From: Terfezia claveryi
Lineage: Eukaryota > Ascomycota > Pezizomycetes > Pezizales > Pezizaceae
Length of the DNA stretch: 64,000 nt
NCBI GenBank assembly: GCA_015179025.1
Contig: WHUX01000064.1
Coordinates: 124,001 to 188,000 of the forward strand
Direction of reading: 5' to 3'
Part shown: in pieces, positions 44,958-55,947 of the stretch
How the letters are laid out: the number at the start of each line of letters is the position of its first letter
Numbering within the stretch: position 1 is the first letter of the stretch
Program-made: the position numbers and the translations under genes
The notes under the pieces: model-generated
Database searches by the model: none
Told to the model about the DNA's origin: nothing
What the model saw: only the letters and a program-made list of their open reading frames with translations

Positions 44958-46834
44958 ATGTCTCAACCTATAAACATCGATGCCGAAGCGGCTGCTTTCC
45001 AGGCGGAGGTTGCTGCGGTCAAGGGGTGGTGGGGCAACTCACGATGGCGACATATGAAGAGACCATTTACGGCAGAGCAGATTGTTGCTAAAAGAGGCAC
45101 TTTGAAGATTCAATACCCAAGCAATGACCAGGCAAAGAAGTTATGGAAGATTCTGGAGGACAAGTTTGAAGTTTGGAGTTTCCTGGTAGATTTGAAGTGC
45201 TGAAAGGATATACTGATATGAGTCACAGGGCAAAACCGCGAGCTACACATATGGATGTTTGGATACGGTGATGGTGAGCCAGATGGCCAAGTACCTCGAT
45301 ACTGTCTATGTATCTGGATGGCAGTGCTCGTCAACAGCGAGCTCAACCAACGAGCCTTCGCCAGATTTGGCGGATTATCCTATGGTAAGTTGAAGGATCA
45401 TAAGCTTTGTTATAAAACGGAGTATTAATGATTGAGGGTAATTCAGGATACTGTTCCAAACAAAGTCCACCAGCTTTTCATGGCTCAGCTCTTCCATGAC
45501 CGCAAACAAAGGGAGGACAGGTTCTCAAAGCCAAAGTCACAACGGCCAGCGACTCAGATTGACTACCTTAGGCCAATCATTGCTGATGCGGACACTGGAC
45601 ATGGTGGTCTTACTGCTACCATGAAACTCACAAAGTTGTTCATCGAGAAGGGTGCTGCTGGTATTCACATTGAAGATCAGGCTCCAGGAACAAAGAAATG
45701 CGGTCACATGGCCGGTAAAGTATTGGTACCAATTAGTGAACATGTCAACCGCTTGGTTGCCATAAGAGCACAGGCAGATATCATGGGTAGGAATTCCCCA
45801 TTGCTTTTTTTGGGGGGGACGATATCTAATATATAACGGGAATAGGCGTCGATCTTTTGTCTATTGCTCGCACCGACTCTGAGGCTGCTACTCTCATTAC
45901 CTCTTCAATTGACCCTAGGGACCACGCTTTCATTCTTGGATGCACCAACTCATCTCTCCAGCCTCTGCACGTTGTGATGACTCAAGCTGAAGCTGTGGGC
46001 AAGGCTGGTGCCGCTTTACAAGCCGTTGAGGACGCTTGGGTGGCTGCTGCCAACATTAAGCTCTTCGACGATGTCGTCATTGATGTCATTAAGGCTAGCT
46101 CATACCCCAACAAGACCGGCTTGATGGCTGAGTATAAGAAGGCTGTTAAGGGAAAGAGCAATGCTGAAGCCAAAGTTATTGCCAAGGGCCTCACCGGGAA
46201 GGACATCTTTTTTGACTGGGATTCTGCTAGGACACGCGAGGGCTACTACAGATACCAGGGAGGAACACAATGTGCGATTAACCGTGCTGTCGCCTATGCT
46301 CCATACGCAGACTTACTCTGGATGGAGTCCAAGAAGCCTGACTATGCCCAGGCAGCTGAATTCGCGCAAGGGGTCCATGCCATCTGGCCGCACCAGAAGC
46401 TTGCTTACAACTTGTCCCCCTCATTCAACTGGAAGGCAGCTATGCCTAGGAATGAGCAAGAGACATACATCAAGCGCCTCGGAGCTTTGGGATACTGTTG
46501 GCAGTTCATTACCCTTGCGGGTCTCCACACCAACGCATTGATCTCTGACACATTTGCTAAGGCCTATGCCAAGAGGGGGATGGCGGCGTATTGTGAGCTT
46601 GTGCAGGAGCCAGAGATGGAGAATGGAATTGATGTCGTCACTCATCAGAAATGGAGTGGTGCGAACTACGTCGATAATATGTTGAAGATGGTGACGGGGG
46701 GAGTGAGCTCTACGGCGGCGATGGGTAAAGGTGTCACGGAGGAACAGGTTAGTCATAATTTCCCTGCTGTGAAGCTCCGGTTGGAGCTTTGGATGGGCTT
46801 GCTAATTTTTATGTGAACATAGTTCAAGCACTAA
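44958..46834 (+). CDS. ICL1: Isocitrate lyase
   Basis: Five exons (44958-45170, 45229-45384, 45447-45786, 45846-46747, 46823-46834) give 540 residues. The enzyme splits isocitrate to glyoxylate and succinate in the glyoxylate shunt, needed on acetate or fatty acids; in filamentous ascomycetes it is often peroxisomal/glyoxysomal. The signature [11 protein letters not shown] is present with the catalytic Cys, also [18 protein letters not shown] and NLSPSFNWK. The last exon encodes only FKH-stop, so the protein ends EEQFKH; no clear PTS1 (SKL-like) is present. The first donor was placed at GTTTGG because this alone gives the conserved length before SYTYGCLD. Confidence 0.96.
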
Positions 46835-49800
46835 ACTAGTGATTTGACAACGTATATATTGGATTGAGGTGTTCGGGTTTCGATTTCACCCTGAGTATGC
46901 ATATATCACGGGTTAGGGAAGGTTTAGATGTGGTTTAGGAAAAAATAAGCCTGGCTGTATGATAGCTTTTGGCAGGGGATTTTTATATTTTATTTTTGGA
47001 TGCGTATATGTCAAGCTGTCTGCGATGGTATCTTACGTGTAAATTTAGAGGAATATTACTCATCCAGTGCATAAACGCAGTTGCACAAGAGTAGGAAACG
47101 TCGGGCTTTCCGGCTACAGTACCTTGCTGCAGATTGGCTAGGGTTATTGATTACCCTCGGCAGTGAGAGTTTGCCGGAGGCGAACATGTGAATCACTCCC
47201 ATCGCCGGGGGATGAATCATGCATGGGGATCAGATAGTCCTTGTAATTGTTGACCTCCAAAAACTTAGCAACTGGTGGTTGCATTTTTATAGCTCCTCCC
47301 GTTGTTGTGAGATTGGCAGTGCTTGCAATCAGATTGCTGAATATTTTGGATAGCCCTTTAATTTTTGCACGTGAATTTGGGACCTTCTCTTATTCCAATA
47401 AATCTCTTACCTTAACATTCTCATTATCATTAGGGGAGTATTCAACGGCGAGCTGCTATGTCGCCGAAAAGCACATCGCAAGGTAGGTTTCCACAAAACT
47501 TCCTGCGCAGCTGTTTGACTTCCGAGATACAAGTGTTGTATCATTTTAAGAGGGTTTGAGGCCTGCTGTACTCGTATGTAGGTAGACCTATGTAGGCTAT
47601 GGAACTCTTTGCAGCTATTATCCGTCGGGAGAGATTCGTTGATTGGGTATCATATTCGCCCAAGTCCAAACCACCTGGTCTGGTAAGGTTTAAGTTCTTA
47701 CTCTAGGTTTAATGGCTGTAGCTTAGGTTTACCTTAGAGTTGTGATAACCGACGTGATGTTATTGAAAACTGAATATGGAATATATACATATGTCGTGGA
47801 AAGAAAGATCTTCGTCATGTGCAGTGTTGTTGAATTAAAGGTTGAAATGAAGCATCATTATTTACAGTACGTCATACAGATGATCTCTTAGCCAATGCAT
47901 TTTGATCAATGGTATACATACAGTACATATGTGAGACCCCGAGCATAAACTTTACCCACCTATAAAGGTATACATACATATATATCATATATATTATTTT
48001 CTAGGTTTCGCACTTGAAAAGTAGGGTAGATATAAATGCTTAGGGCGTGCATATATTTGTTCACTCGGGGAATATGTACAGTATAAATAGTCTGGCTAGC
48101 ACTAGCCTCTCGTACAGGTATAAAGGCAGATTGAGAGGAAATCGAGTCTATTGGATTGTACATAAAATATACAGTAGTATATATATATATAAGAAATCCA
48201 CCGCTTGCACAATATCCTTGTGCTGGATTAGTACATGGATGATGCCCTAAAGCAGTGCATTTTTTGCATTATTGGTAGCGACAGCTGTACATCGAACCTT
48301 TGAGTGCATTTGCTAGTCTGGGTTGGCACGCAACGTGAACGAATCAGAGATCCAGTTGAGGCAACAAATGAAGTGACTTCCGTTTTTGGCTAGCCATGTC
48401 AAGGTAGTTTGGTCTAATAATATTCACAAGTTTATGAGGTTGTGGACAGCGTTGTAAAATATCCTCGGTAGAAGCTCCATTCGATAGTGTGAATTCGCAA
48501 GCTGACAAAATCACCTATTGCAACCCGGTATCTATCTTGTGTTGTTGAGCATATCGTGCTGGCTATCATCCTCATGCTTGTTAGGGCTATTCACGTCCCG
48601 GCTATCTCCACCACCACATCATAAGCGTACATAGCAGAGCTTTCTTTAGATCACAGGAATACTGTACTTGCTAAAATGATCTCGAATATGTAAAACCCAT
48701 TGGTATTCCCCATTTGGGTCAGCTTCGTATATCAATTAGTTTCAATTTGCACTCGTTCCCCAAAAAACAATTCATAACTATTGGTTGTAGGTGGTGGACT
48801 GCGACTTTGACGGGTTTAGAAAAGCTCAACAACCTATACAACCAAAAAAAAAAAAAAAAAAAAAAAGATAGTTCTGGCGAATAAGCACAAATTACTGCTC
48901 TTTCTTTTCTCTCCCCATCTATTGGCAAAGCAAGAACATACTCCGTATATCATATAGGTACTGTACTGTATACACTCCGTATATTATTATGCTTGGCACA
49001 TCCACCCTATCTAGGTAAGGTACCCACCAGGATATTAATGACCTTTTTATCTACTGTAGATCTGATTAGATACTCGGAATAATTGCAAATCTTGTCTTCA
49101 ACACAAGTGAGAACAGCTCCAACTGAACTGGACGATCGCACAATGAGCGTGGCTGGAAAGGTATTGGCAAAAGTTGCTCCTATGCTAATTCTGTCGTCAC
49201 GATCAAACAGTGCAATCTGCTAACGTATCTACTGTAGATAAAGCTTGGTCACGGTGGAACATGAACTGTATACTCAGTGGGGTTCATAAGGTTCATGGGG
49301 TTATCACTACTGTGGGTACTATGGCCCAAGATGTGAAATATTTGAATATCTTGGTAGGTACAGTACTCTCACCCTCATCCATCATAGGTTACCCAGATGC
49401 TTTTAGCCCTATGCCGATTACTGTAGCCCCACGATCCCGAAAACATGTCTTATAACCATGCAGCCGCAGAATCAAGGCTTCTCGACAGGACAGCTGCAGG
49501 ACACGACATCTATCGGAACTGCGACAGCAAACAACACATTCCGCATTCAAGCCCAATCAGGCCCAATGAACATTAGAATTCTCACGACTGATCGATCGGT
49601 GTCCGGGAGTCAGATCTCAAGGCCATTGGGTATCGGCGGCCCACAAAAATGTTTACCAAACCAGTGGATGTTCCCTCCCGCGTGGACCTGATGTGAGACA
49701 TGTATGGCCGTGGCCGTATACGTCGACAATTCAGGGGCTAAAAAAGATACGTTCGGTATATCACTCCACGTGCGCGCGATACGATGATAAGTAGTTCTAA

Positions 49801-49896
49801 CAGCTGTGGCGTGCCAGCTCTGCTATAGTTACTCTTATCTTTTCTGCCACCTTCCGGTCCTCAATCGTCTGGAACAAATACGTTGGAATCTCAGCC
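46835..49896. other. large spacer ICL1 to F-box-like gene
   Basis: 3.1 kb with no recognisable gene, the second longest gap in the window. AT-rich with TATA-type microsatellites (48177-48191) and a 24-base A run (48843-48866). Two ACTCCGTATAT elements lie at about 48941 and 48975. Confidence 0.5.
48843..48866. repeat. poly(A) homopolymer
   Basis: About 24 A. It may be a retroposon tail, but no element body or target duplication could be identified. Confidence 0.8.
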
Positions 49897-51420
49897 ATGC
49901 CATCACCTAGCACCCAGTCGGCTGCGGTACCAGTTTCCCTTCCCCTCGACATCCAAACCATCATCATTCGTGACTATCTGATCGCTGAGTATCGCATTCA
50001 CCGTGCCCGCACCTATCGTGTTCCTGCGAGCTACGACATCCGCAAAAAGTCCCCAGACAGACACACATTCGGTCGATATGCGCTCGTCTCCTCTTATTGG
50101 CGTGCTCTTGTTCAATCCGTCCTATTTCAGAAGTTCCAGTTTGAAGGACTCCATAATCTTCGCGATCTTCAGGCCTTATGCAAGCAGAATCCAACTCTGG
50201 CAACCTACACACGTGAGCTCCGGGTAGTCTCCGGTGACTGGGAAGCTCCACCAAAAAGCGTCCTCACATGCATGTCACCATCCAACGTATCGTACAGGAG
50301 GGTGGCGCCCGAGCCCACGGTACTGGAACAGTTTAGTCAGGCAATGTGGGCGATGCTGCAACACTGGAATTCCGTTAGAGGAGCACGTGAGAAGGGTTAC
50401 GGCCGGATACTTTTGAGTCTTGAGATTGAGTTTTACGTATCGAATCCGGCAACAGGGTTGCCAAAGTGCTTTGCTCCACTAATGACAGGCTATGCGGACC
50501 AAAAACTGGAGTTTCTCGACTCGCTAGAGATCAAGGCGCACAATGTATCAAAACCCACGCTTCGACGGATGCTACCACCTGTCTTCTACCCTGCGCCGCT
50601 GCTGCCAATAGTTCTTGCTGCCCGGGAGCTCCGGACCCTAGCATTGAGGACAGAAGTTCTATCAGAGGACTCAACAACAGGTACGCCGGACAGTGATAGT
50701 GATGATGGTGCTATTATACCTCGAGCGGTCCCAGGCGTAACGTCGATGACGAGTTCCAACCTCACACAACTTTTTTCTCGAATGGCGGCTTATCGCTCAC
50801 TAAAATCCGCCCAGTTCGAACTCTTTGTGAAAAAGCCTCTGAGAACTGGAGCTCCAGACCTGCTTTCCCGCGCCGTTCGGGATATCAGCTATGCCCTCAC
50901 AGAATTCAGAGCGTACATCAGCCACATCAGTACCGAGATCTCCGCCCCTGATACCTATGACGACGATGACTTGCAAGACCAATGGCAGGAAATGAAAAGC
51001 TACAGTTTAGCCTTTGGCGACCAAGACGCCTGGGGGGACGCATATTTCTTCAGTGTAGGACACCACCAAAACACCCGCTCCCCGAGACTAGAGCGTCTAG
51101 AACCCTTCATGCGAGCCTCGGTGGAGCAATTAACCCGCATGCCTAAGATTGAGAAATGGGAGGTTGGGTGCAGTATGTTCCACTTTCAGAATCCCCGTCC
51201 GGTTGGTGTGAGTATCTGGGCTAATGCCGAACCGCGTATAGTTGATTTATGTATGACGGTGATCGTAACAAGGGATAGATATTCGGAGTCGGCGTTGTGT
51301 CATCATACAAAAAACTATATTCCGAGTAATAGGGTGAAAGAAATCTTGAGGGAGAGGTGGCCTCAAGTAAGTTTTGAGACGAGTTTGGGGCCAAGGATGA
51401 TGGATTGGAGAGGACTGTAA
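49897..51420 (+). CDS. F-box-like protein of unknown function
   Basis: Single exon of 507 residues, intact. The N-terminus has an F-box-like pattern: VSLPLDIQTIIIRDYLIAEY, then after a short insertion FGRYALVSSYWRALVQSVLFQKFQF. Such proteins in filamentous ascomycetes usually link substrates to SCF ubiquitin ligases. The long C-terminal part has no recognisable repeat: an acidic linker near residues 255-275 (TGTPDSDSDDG), and conserved-looking aromatic segments (EKWEVGCSMFHFQNPRP). Codon use resembles its neighbours. The F-box call is by pattern only. Confidence 0.65.
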   Translation: MPSPSTQSAAVPVSLPLDIQTIIIRDYLIAEYRIHRARTYRVPASYDIRKKSPDRHTFGRYALVSSYWRALVQSVLFQKFQFEGLHNLRDLQALCKQNPTLATYTRELRVVSGDWEAPPKSVLTCMSPSNVSYRRVAPEPTVLEQFSQAMWAMLQHWNSVRGAREKGYGRILLSLEIEFYVSNPATGLPKCFAPLMTGYADQKLEFLDSLEIKAHNVSKPTLRRMLPPVFYPAPLLPIVLAARELRTLALRTEVLSEDSTTGTPDSDSDDGAIIPRAVPGVTSMTSSNLTQLFSRMAAYRSLKSAQFELFVKKPLRTGAPDLLSRAVRDISYALTEFRAYISHISTEISAPDTYDDDDLQDQWQEMKSYSLAFGDQDAWGDAYFFSVGHHQNTRSPRLERLEPFMRASVEQLTRMPKIEKWEVGCSMFHFQNPRPVGVSIWANAEPRIVDLCMTVIVTRDRYSESALCHHTKNYIPSNRVKEILRERWPQVSFETSLGPRMMDWRGL

Positions 51421-52221
51421 GCCTCCCGACGAGACCACGTTGGGGGGAGGGGCTAATGAAGATTTCGTGATTCAAATAAGGGGTAGCTACGTTCCGATTA
51501 CTTGGGATTCTGAACTCTACCCGCATCGTTTTGGTTAATCATTCTAAATCCGAAGACCCGTGACCCGAGCTCCTCCTAACACTTTATTCTGTTTTTTCTT
51601 CCCTTTCTCTATCCACATATTTCCGTGTTGTATATGCTTCCATAATATTTTAGTCTGATGATATCCCTGTACTCACGGTAGAATTGAAGTTAATTATTTA
51701 ATTAACGCTCTGAAGGGGTGATTTTCACAAGCTTGATACAGCCTGTCATCGTTGTTAGTTAACCCATGGCAGAAAATCTCGTTTGTAAGAAGTCAAGTCG
51801 TGACTCGGAAAAATAATAAGTGGTACCCTGAATAACTTGAGTAAAGTGATCCTTAATTTTAGCCAAAGATTGATGGTTAACATGCTGATAACGTTCTGTT
51901 GGTATCATTCCCGGGGAGGGGGGGGTTGCGGGTGCATAAGTAATGAATGACATTGACTTGCCAGTGTTGGCACACCTTTTTTATTCCAGTTTCCTTGGAG
52001 AAAAAAACCTCGTTGATAGGGCGAGCCCAAAAAATGGTATATACATACACACACACTCTCAACCCCATAATTCCTCTAGGTTGAGGAGAAAAAAAAAAAA
52101 TTTTACACCCGTATAACCCATGCATCGACCACTGATGAGATGATGGCCGAGGGGGTATATATATATATGTATATAATATCACAGACCATCGAGTGCCCCC
52201 GCCCCTTTTTAAAGGGTGAAT
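51421..52221. other. convergent 3' spacer F-box-like gene / ETF beta
   Basis: 0.8 kb without a gene. It carries one motif variant, and ends in TA-repeats (52160-52178) and A-rich tracts. Confidence 0.55.
51823..51832 (-). promoter_or_regulatory. TTCAGGGTAC motif variant between convergent F-box-like gene and ETF beta
   Basis: One mismatch at the last base. It lies 391 bp beyond the ETF beta stop and 403 bp past the F-box-like stop, nearly central. Confidence 0.4.
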
Positions 52222-53206
52222 TTAGATAGCCCCCAACTCCTTCAACCTCGATAGTAGCCCATCCACGGTATCAACCTTGCCACCACCTTGTCTCGGCTTG
52301 GGTTCGGCGAGGTTGAGGGTCTCGAGTCGCTTTATTGCGGATAGACCGAAATCCGATAGCTTCTTCTTCTCTATGGGCTTCCTCTTAGCCTTCATGATGT
52401 TTGGTAGGGAGGCGTAGCGTCTATATTAATTTAATACCTGGTTAGCTTCAGAGCTCCATATTCCCGCGCGCGTGTGTGCGTGAAGGGGCATTTAGGTGAA
52501 ACACACGGCTCATTCAATCTCAAATCTGTCGTGATCACCATGGGCAACTTCGCCTTCACCGTCTCTGTTCCCCCATCCACCTCCTTCACCACCTGCACCC
52601 AACCCCCATCCAACAGCTCCACCTTACTCGCCTGGATCGCCTGCGGCCATCCCAGAATCCCGGCTAACATCTGCCCTGTCTGTCCCGCATCGTCATCAAT
52701 ACTCTGCTTCCCCGCAATCACCAGATTGCAATTCTCCTCCTCCACCAACTTCCCAAGGGCCTTCGCTACGACTAACGGCTCAATTTCAGAGTCTTCCTCG
52801 ATAAGGAGGGATCGGTCTGCGCCCATGGCCATGGCCGTGCGGAGGGTGTCGGCCGATTTTGCGGGACCGAGGGACACAGCGAGGATGTCGGGGACAATGG
52901 ACTGGCCGTGTTTTGCGCGGAGACGGAGGGATTCTTCGATTGAGAGTTCATCGAAAGGGTTCATGGACATTTTGACGCCGGCGGTTTCGACAGCGGTTTT
53001 CGCCGAGTTGAGGCGCGGCTTGACCTGTTCATTATTGGAGGTTTAGTAGAGCTTGGGGAGACAAGAAATTGCGCTCAGGGTGAGTGTGACGGGGGAGGTG
53101 GATGTGGATGTGGAGGCCGAGGTGAGGTAGGGTGGAGAGGTAAAGTGCGTACAGCATAGTCGATGACTCGCTTCACTGGGACGAGAATACGGAGAGGGAT
53201 AGCCAT
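52222..53206 (-). CDS. Electron transfer flavoprotein beta subunit
   Basis: Three exons, 53206-53153, 53024-52507 and 52420-52222, give 256 residues. ETF alpha/beta in the mitochondrial matrix takes electrons from acyl-CoA and other flavin dehydrogenases and passes them to ETF-ubiquinone oxidoreductase. The N-terminus MAIPLRILVPVKRVIDYAVKPR is typical; the ETF beta signature region is VVKEVDGGTETVKAKLPMVITTD, followed by [23 protein letters not shown], which spans the second intron. No cleavable presequence is evident, as usual for this subunit. The C-terminus LSRLKELGAI fits the family. Introns are 128 and 86 bp. Confidence 0.95.
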
Positions 53207-53533
53207 TACGGTGGAGATATAATTCCAGATATAATCCTAAGAGAGCCCGCTCGACGAAGACTTGTAGCAGCTGTTGGAATGAAAATGATCCCGCCCCAAG
53301 TTTGCGCTTGGCCACGGGTATTTCCCCGCCAAGACCACGGGTTTTTCCCGAGTAAGTACAACAATTTCTCGGCTGTCGGAGTAGTTGTAATCTAATACGG
53401 AGATAGAAAGTCACATACCTATGTTAGTATGTAGTTGTATTTATATTTGCTATGCAAAGTACCGAGATAATAGTTGTCTATGTGAATAACAGGTAGGTAC
53501 ATACGGAAAAAGAAACTTGTTGGTACGCTCAAA

Positions 53534-53543
53534 CTCAGGGTAA
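53534..53543 (+). promoter_or_regulatory. CTCAGGGTAA motif copy upstream of ETF beta
   Basis: One mismatch at the first base. It lies 328 bp before the ETF beta ATG. Confidence 0.35.
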
Positions 53544-53831
53544 CCCTTAAGCAAATAATTAACTAACAGTAGAGTACACGACTAGGCCAGAACATATATA
53601 TATGTATGTACATGTATGTACTGTACATAAAGAAGGTTTCCTACAATTAGTTCTTTTTTTTAAATAAAAAAAAAAATATATGTGTGTGTACTGTATGAGA
53701 CGAGAAAACGCCGCTCCCCCTCCCCCTCCCCCCCAAACTGAAATATACTGGCAAAAAATATTAAATACTTAGCCTTGGGAACCCATTCTGATAGGAGGGC
53801 CTTGTATTCACGAGAGACTTAATTTGTATGC

Positions 53832-53860
53832 TTTTTTTTTTTTTTTTTTTTTTTTTTTTT
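53832..53860. repeat. 29-base T homopolymer
   Basis: The direct repeat GACTTAATTT lies on each side (53816-53825 and 53866-53875), separated from the T run by GTATGC and CGCGG. Confidence 0.85.
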
Positions 53861-54528
53861 CGCGGGACTTAATTTTCAGAGGTAAGTAATGCCCAAGTCA
53901 TAAAAAAATATTTATTTAATGGCAGGAATTCTCCAACTGATAACTTGAGAAAGGAAAAAGATGCATAGCAATATATAGTACCAAGTACCAGCACCGAGTA
54001 ATCCCCAATCCAAGTTAAAAAATAAAAAATAAAAAAAATGCAATCCACACCAACCATTCCATCCAAATCCAATCACATGAATTCGAGAAACCCAAGATAA
54101 AATAAAAACGCATAAAATTACAACCATATAGTCAAGTAGAGAAACGAATACTCATCCATCAAACAAGAACAGCGAATAGGAACAAATGGCCAAATGGCCA
54201 GCCGCCAGAAATTGCAATCCAATCCAATAAAAACCCAAACCACCAAACCCAACAGAATAAAGAGGTAGAGTCAAAAGAAAAACATCCAATGAAATATCCA
54301 CAACGAAAGCATATAAAGCCCCCCCACAATCATGGCAAATCATTCAGGTCCCAGCAAGATATCTGATTTATCAGTTCCTTTTTCTCTACGTGATCAGAAA
54401 AAATTGAAACAAAAAACTCCACAGCATGCAAGACCTTTATACCAGTCTCTAGCACGTCACATCTTCACCATTCCTCCACCCTACCCCGCCACCCGCCACC
54501 CGTCCTCCCACAAGCATCGACATCTCGC

Positions 54529-55947
54529 CTAGCTATACCACCCGCCCGTCCCCACCTCCTCCTTCGCCTCCCTAAACGGAATAATACTCTCCTCTAAACC
54601 CAACACCCCCACCAGCTCCCGCCACATCCACATATCCACGGTACAAATAACCTGCCTCTTCACCACCCCTCTTTCCCTCGCCTCCTCCGCACTCGCCGCC
54701 TCGGCCAGCCCCAACCATGGCCATCCATCATCTCCCTCCCACAGTGCCGCCCTCCCATCCCTAACCAGAAAGCTCACATAAAAAATATTCTCAACCGTCT
54801 GCGCAAACGACTTCGGGTTAATCACGAAGCGGAAGTAATTGACCCCCTGACCTTCCTCAGTGAGGTCATGTTCCGTCAAATACTCATCCAAAGTATCAGC
54901 AATCTCCATCACCAGCTTCGTCGTAGAATTCGATTCCTGGTTTTGTATGTCCGAGGGCTTCAGTTCTTGCGGACGGACGATGTTTGCTGCGTTACGTTTT
55001 AGCCCGGAGGCGCGGGATTTAATGATGCGTTGTCTTTTCTGGACAGAGAGAGGGCCGAGGAGAAAGTCGCTTGTTGCTGGTCTCTTGTTCCCCTTGAAGG
55101 TAGCTGTGCGGCCTAGATATGCCCAATCGAGCATATCACCTTCGTCCCCTCCACCATGTTGTTCATCGTCATCCCCAGCGCGGCGCTGACCAACATCAGG
55201 TGAATTGCGCATATATGTGATGAGCTTCCCGACGAATTCGTCGATGTCGATACCAGTGGCGGCGGAGGCACCTAGGGAGAGGGCTTTGGCACGATTGTAG
55301 GCCATGTCGGCGGCATCAACGAGGATGCGAGAGTCGAGAGTTGCGTCGGAAGTTTGTTTGACGGATTTGAAGAGTTGGTTGGCCTTTGTGAGGGTGGTGA
55401 GGAGCCCAGTGGAATTGGGGAGGAGGTATTCCGCTTTATTGTCTTTAGGGAGGTGGGAGAGAATTAGCCGCCCATCCACGAATAGATTCATCACCTTCAT
55501 CATATACTAGGAGGGGTGAATCCAGATATAAGCTCGGGTGATGGAGGATATGTGCCTACCATTTAAACTCCTCCCCAACTCCCTCAGCCCCTTCCTTACA
55601 ATCCTCCTCTCCTCGGGCTTTTGATCTGGATCATAAAACTGCTTATCTCCCTCTTCCGCAATAACCTTCTCATGCAATGCCTGCGTTGCCTTCCCCTTTC
55701 CTTTCTCCTTCTTAATCATGATCTCCTCCTCGCCATCTTCGTCTTCGTCTTCCCCATCACCCTCATCATCCTCTTCACGACGACACCGTGCCATATTCTC
55801 CTTATCTGATCCAGTCCCAGTACTAGTTTCTGTCTTGCTGGAGGCGGTACGCCTTGTAGATGATGGGGCTGTAGTTTGCACCGAGTGTTGTTCGTCGTCC
55901 GAGTCGTCCGACTCTAAGGTGGTATGACAGTGGGGTGGCATCGTCAC
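54529..55947 (-). CDS. NSE4: Nse4, kleisin of the SMC5/6 complex
   Basis: Exons 55947-55560 and 55442-54529 (117-bp intron GTAGGC...AAAG) give 433 residues. Nse4 bridges the Smc5 and Smc6 heads and works in recombination repair. The N-terminal quarter is acidic and disordered. The conserved part starts at YDPDQKPEERRIVRKGLRELGRSLN, continues DNKAEYLLPNSTGLLTTLTKAN, DSRILVDAADMAYNRAKAL and WAYLGRTATFKGNKRPATSDF, and ends with the Nse4 C-terminal winged-helix region (YFRFVINPKSFAQTVENIFYVSFLVRDG). The start could alternatively be the Met two codons downstream. Confidence 0.94.

Larger units (their letters stand above)
53207..54528. other. spacer ETF beta / NSE4
   Basis: 1.3 kb between the ETF beta start and the NSE4 stop. 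It has one motif copy, a C-rich stretch (53716-53734), a 29-base T run flanked by short direct repeats (see findings), and no gene. Confidence 0.5.
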
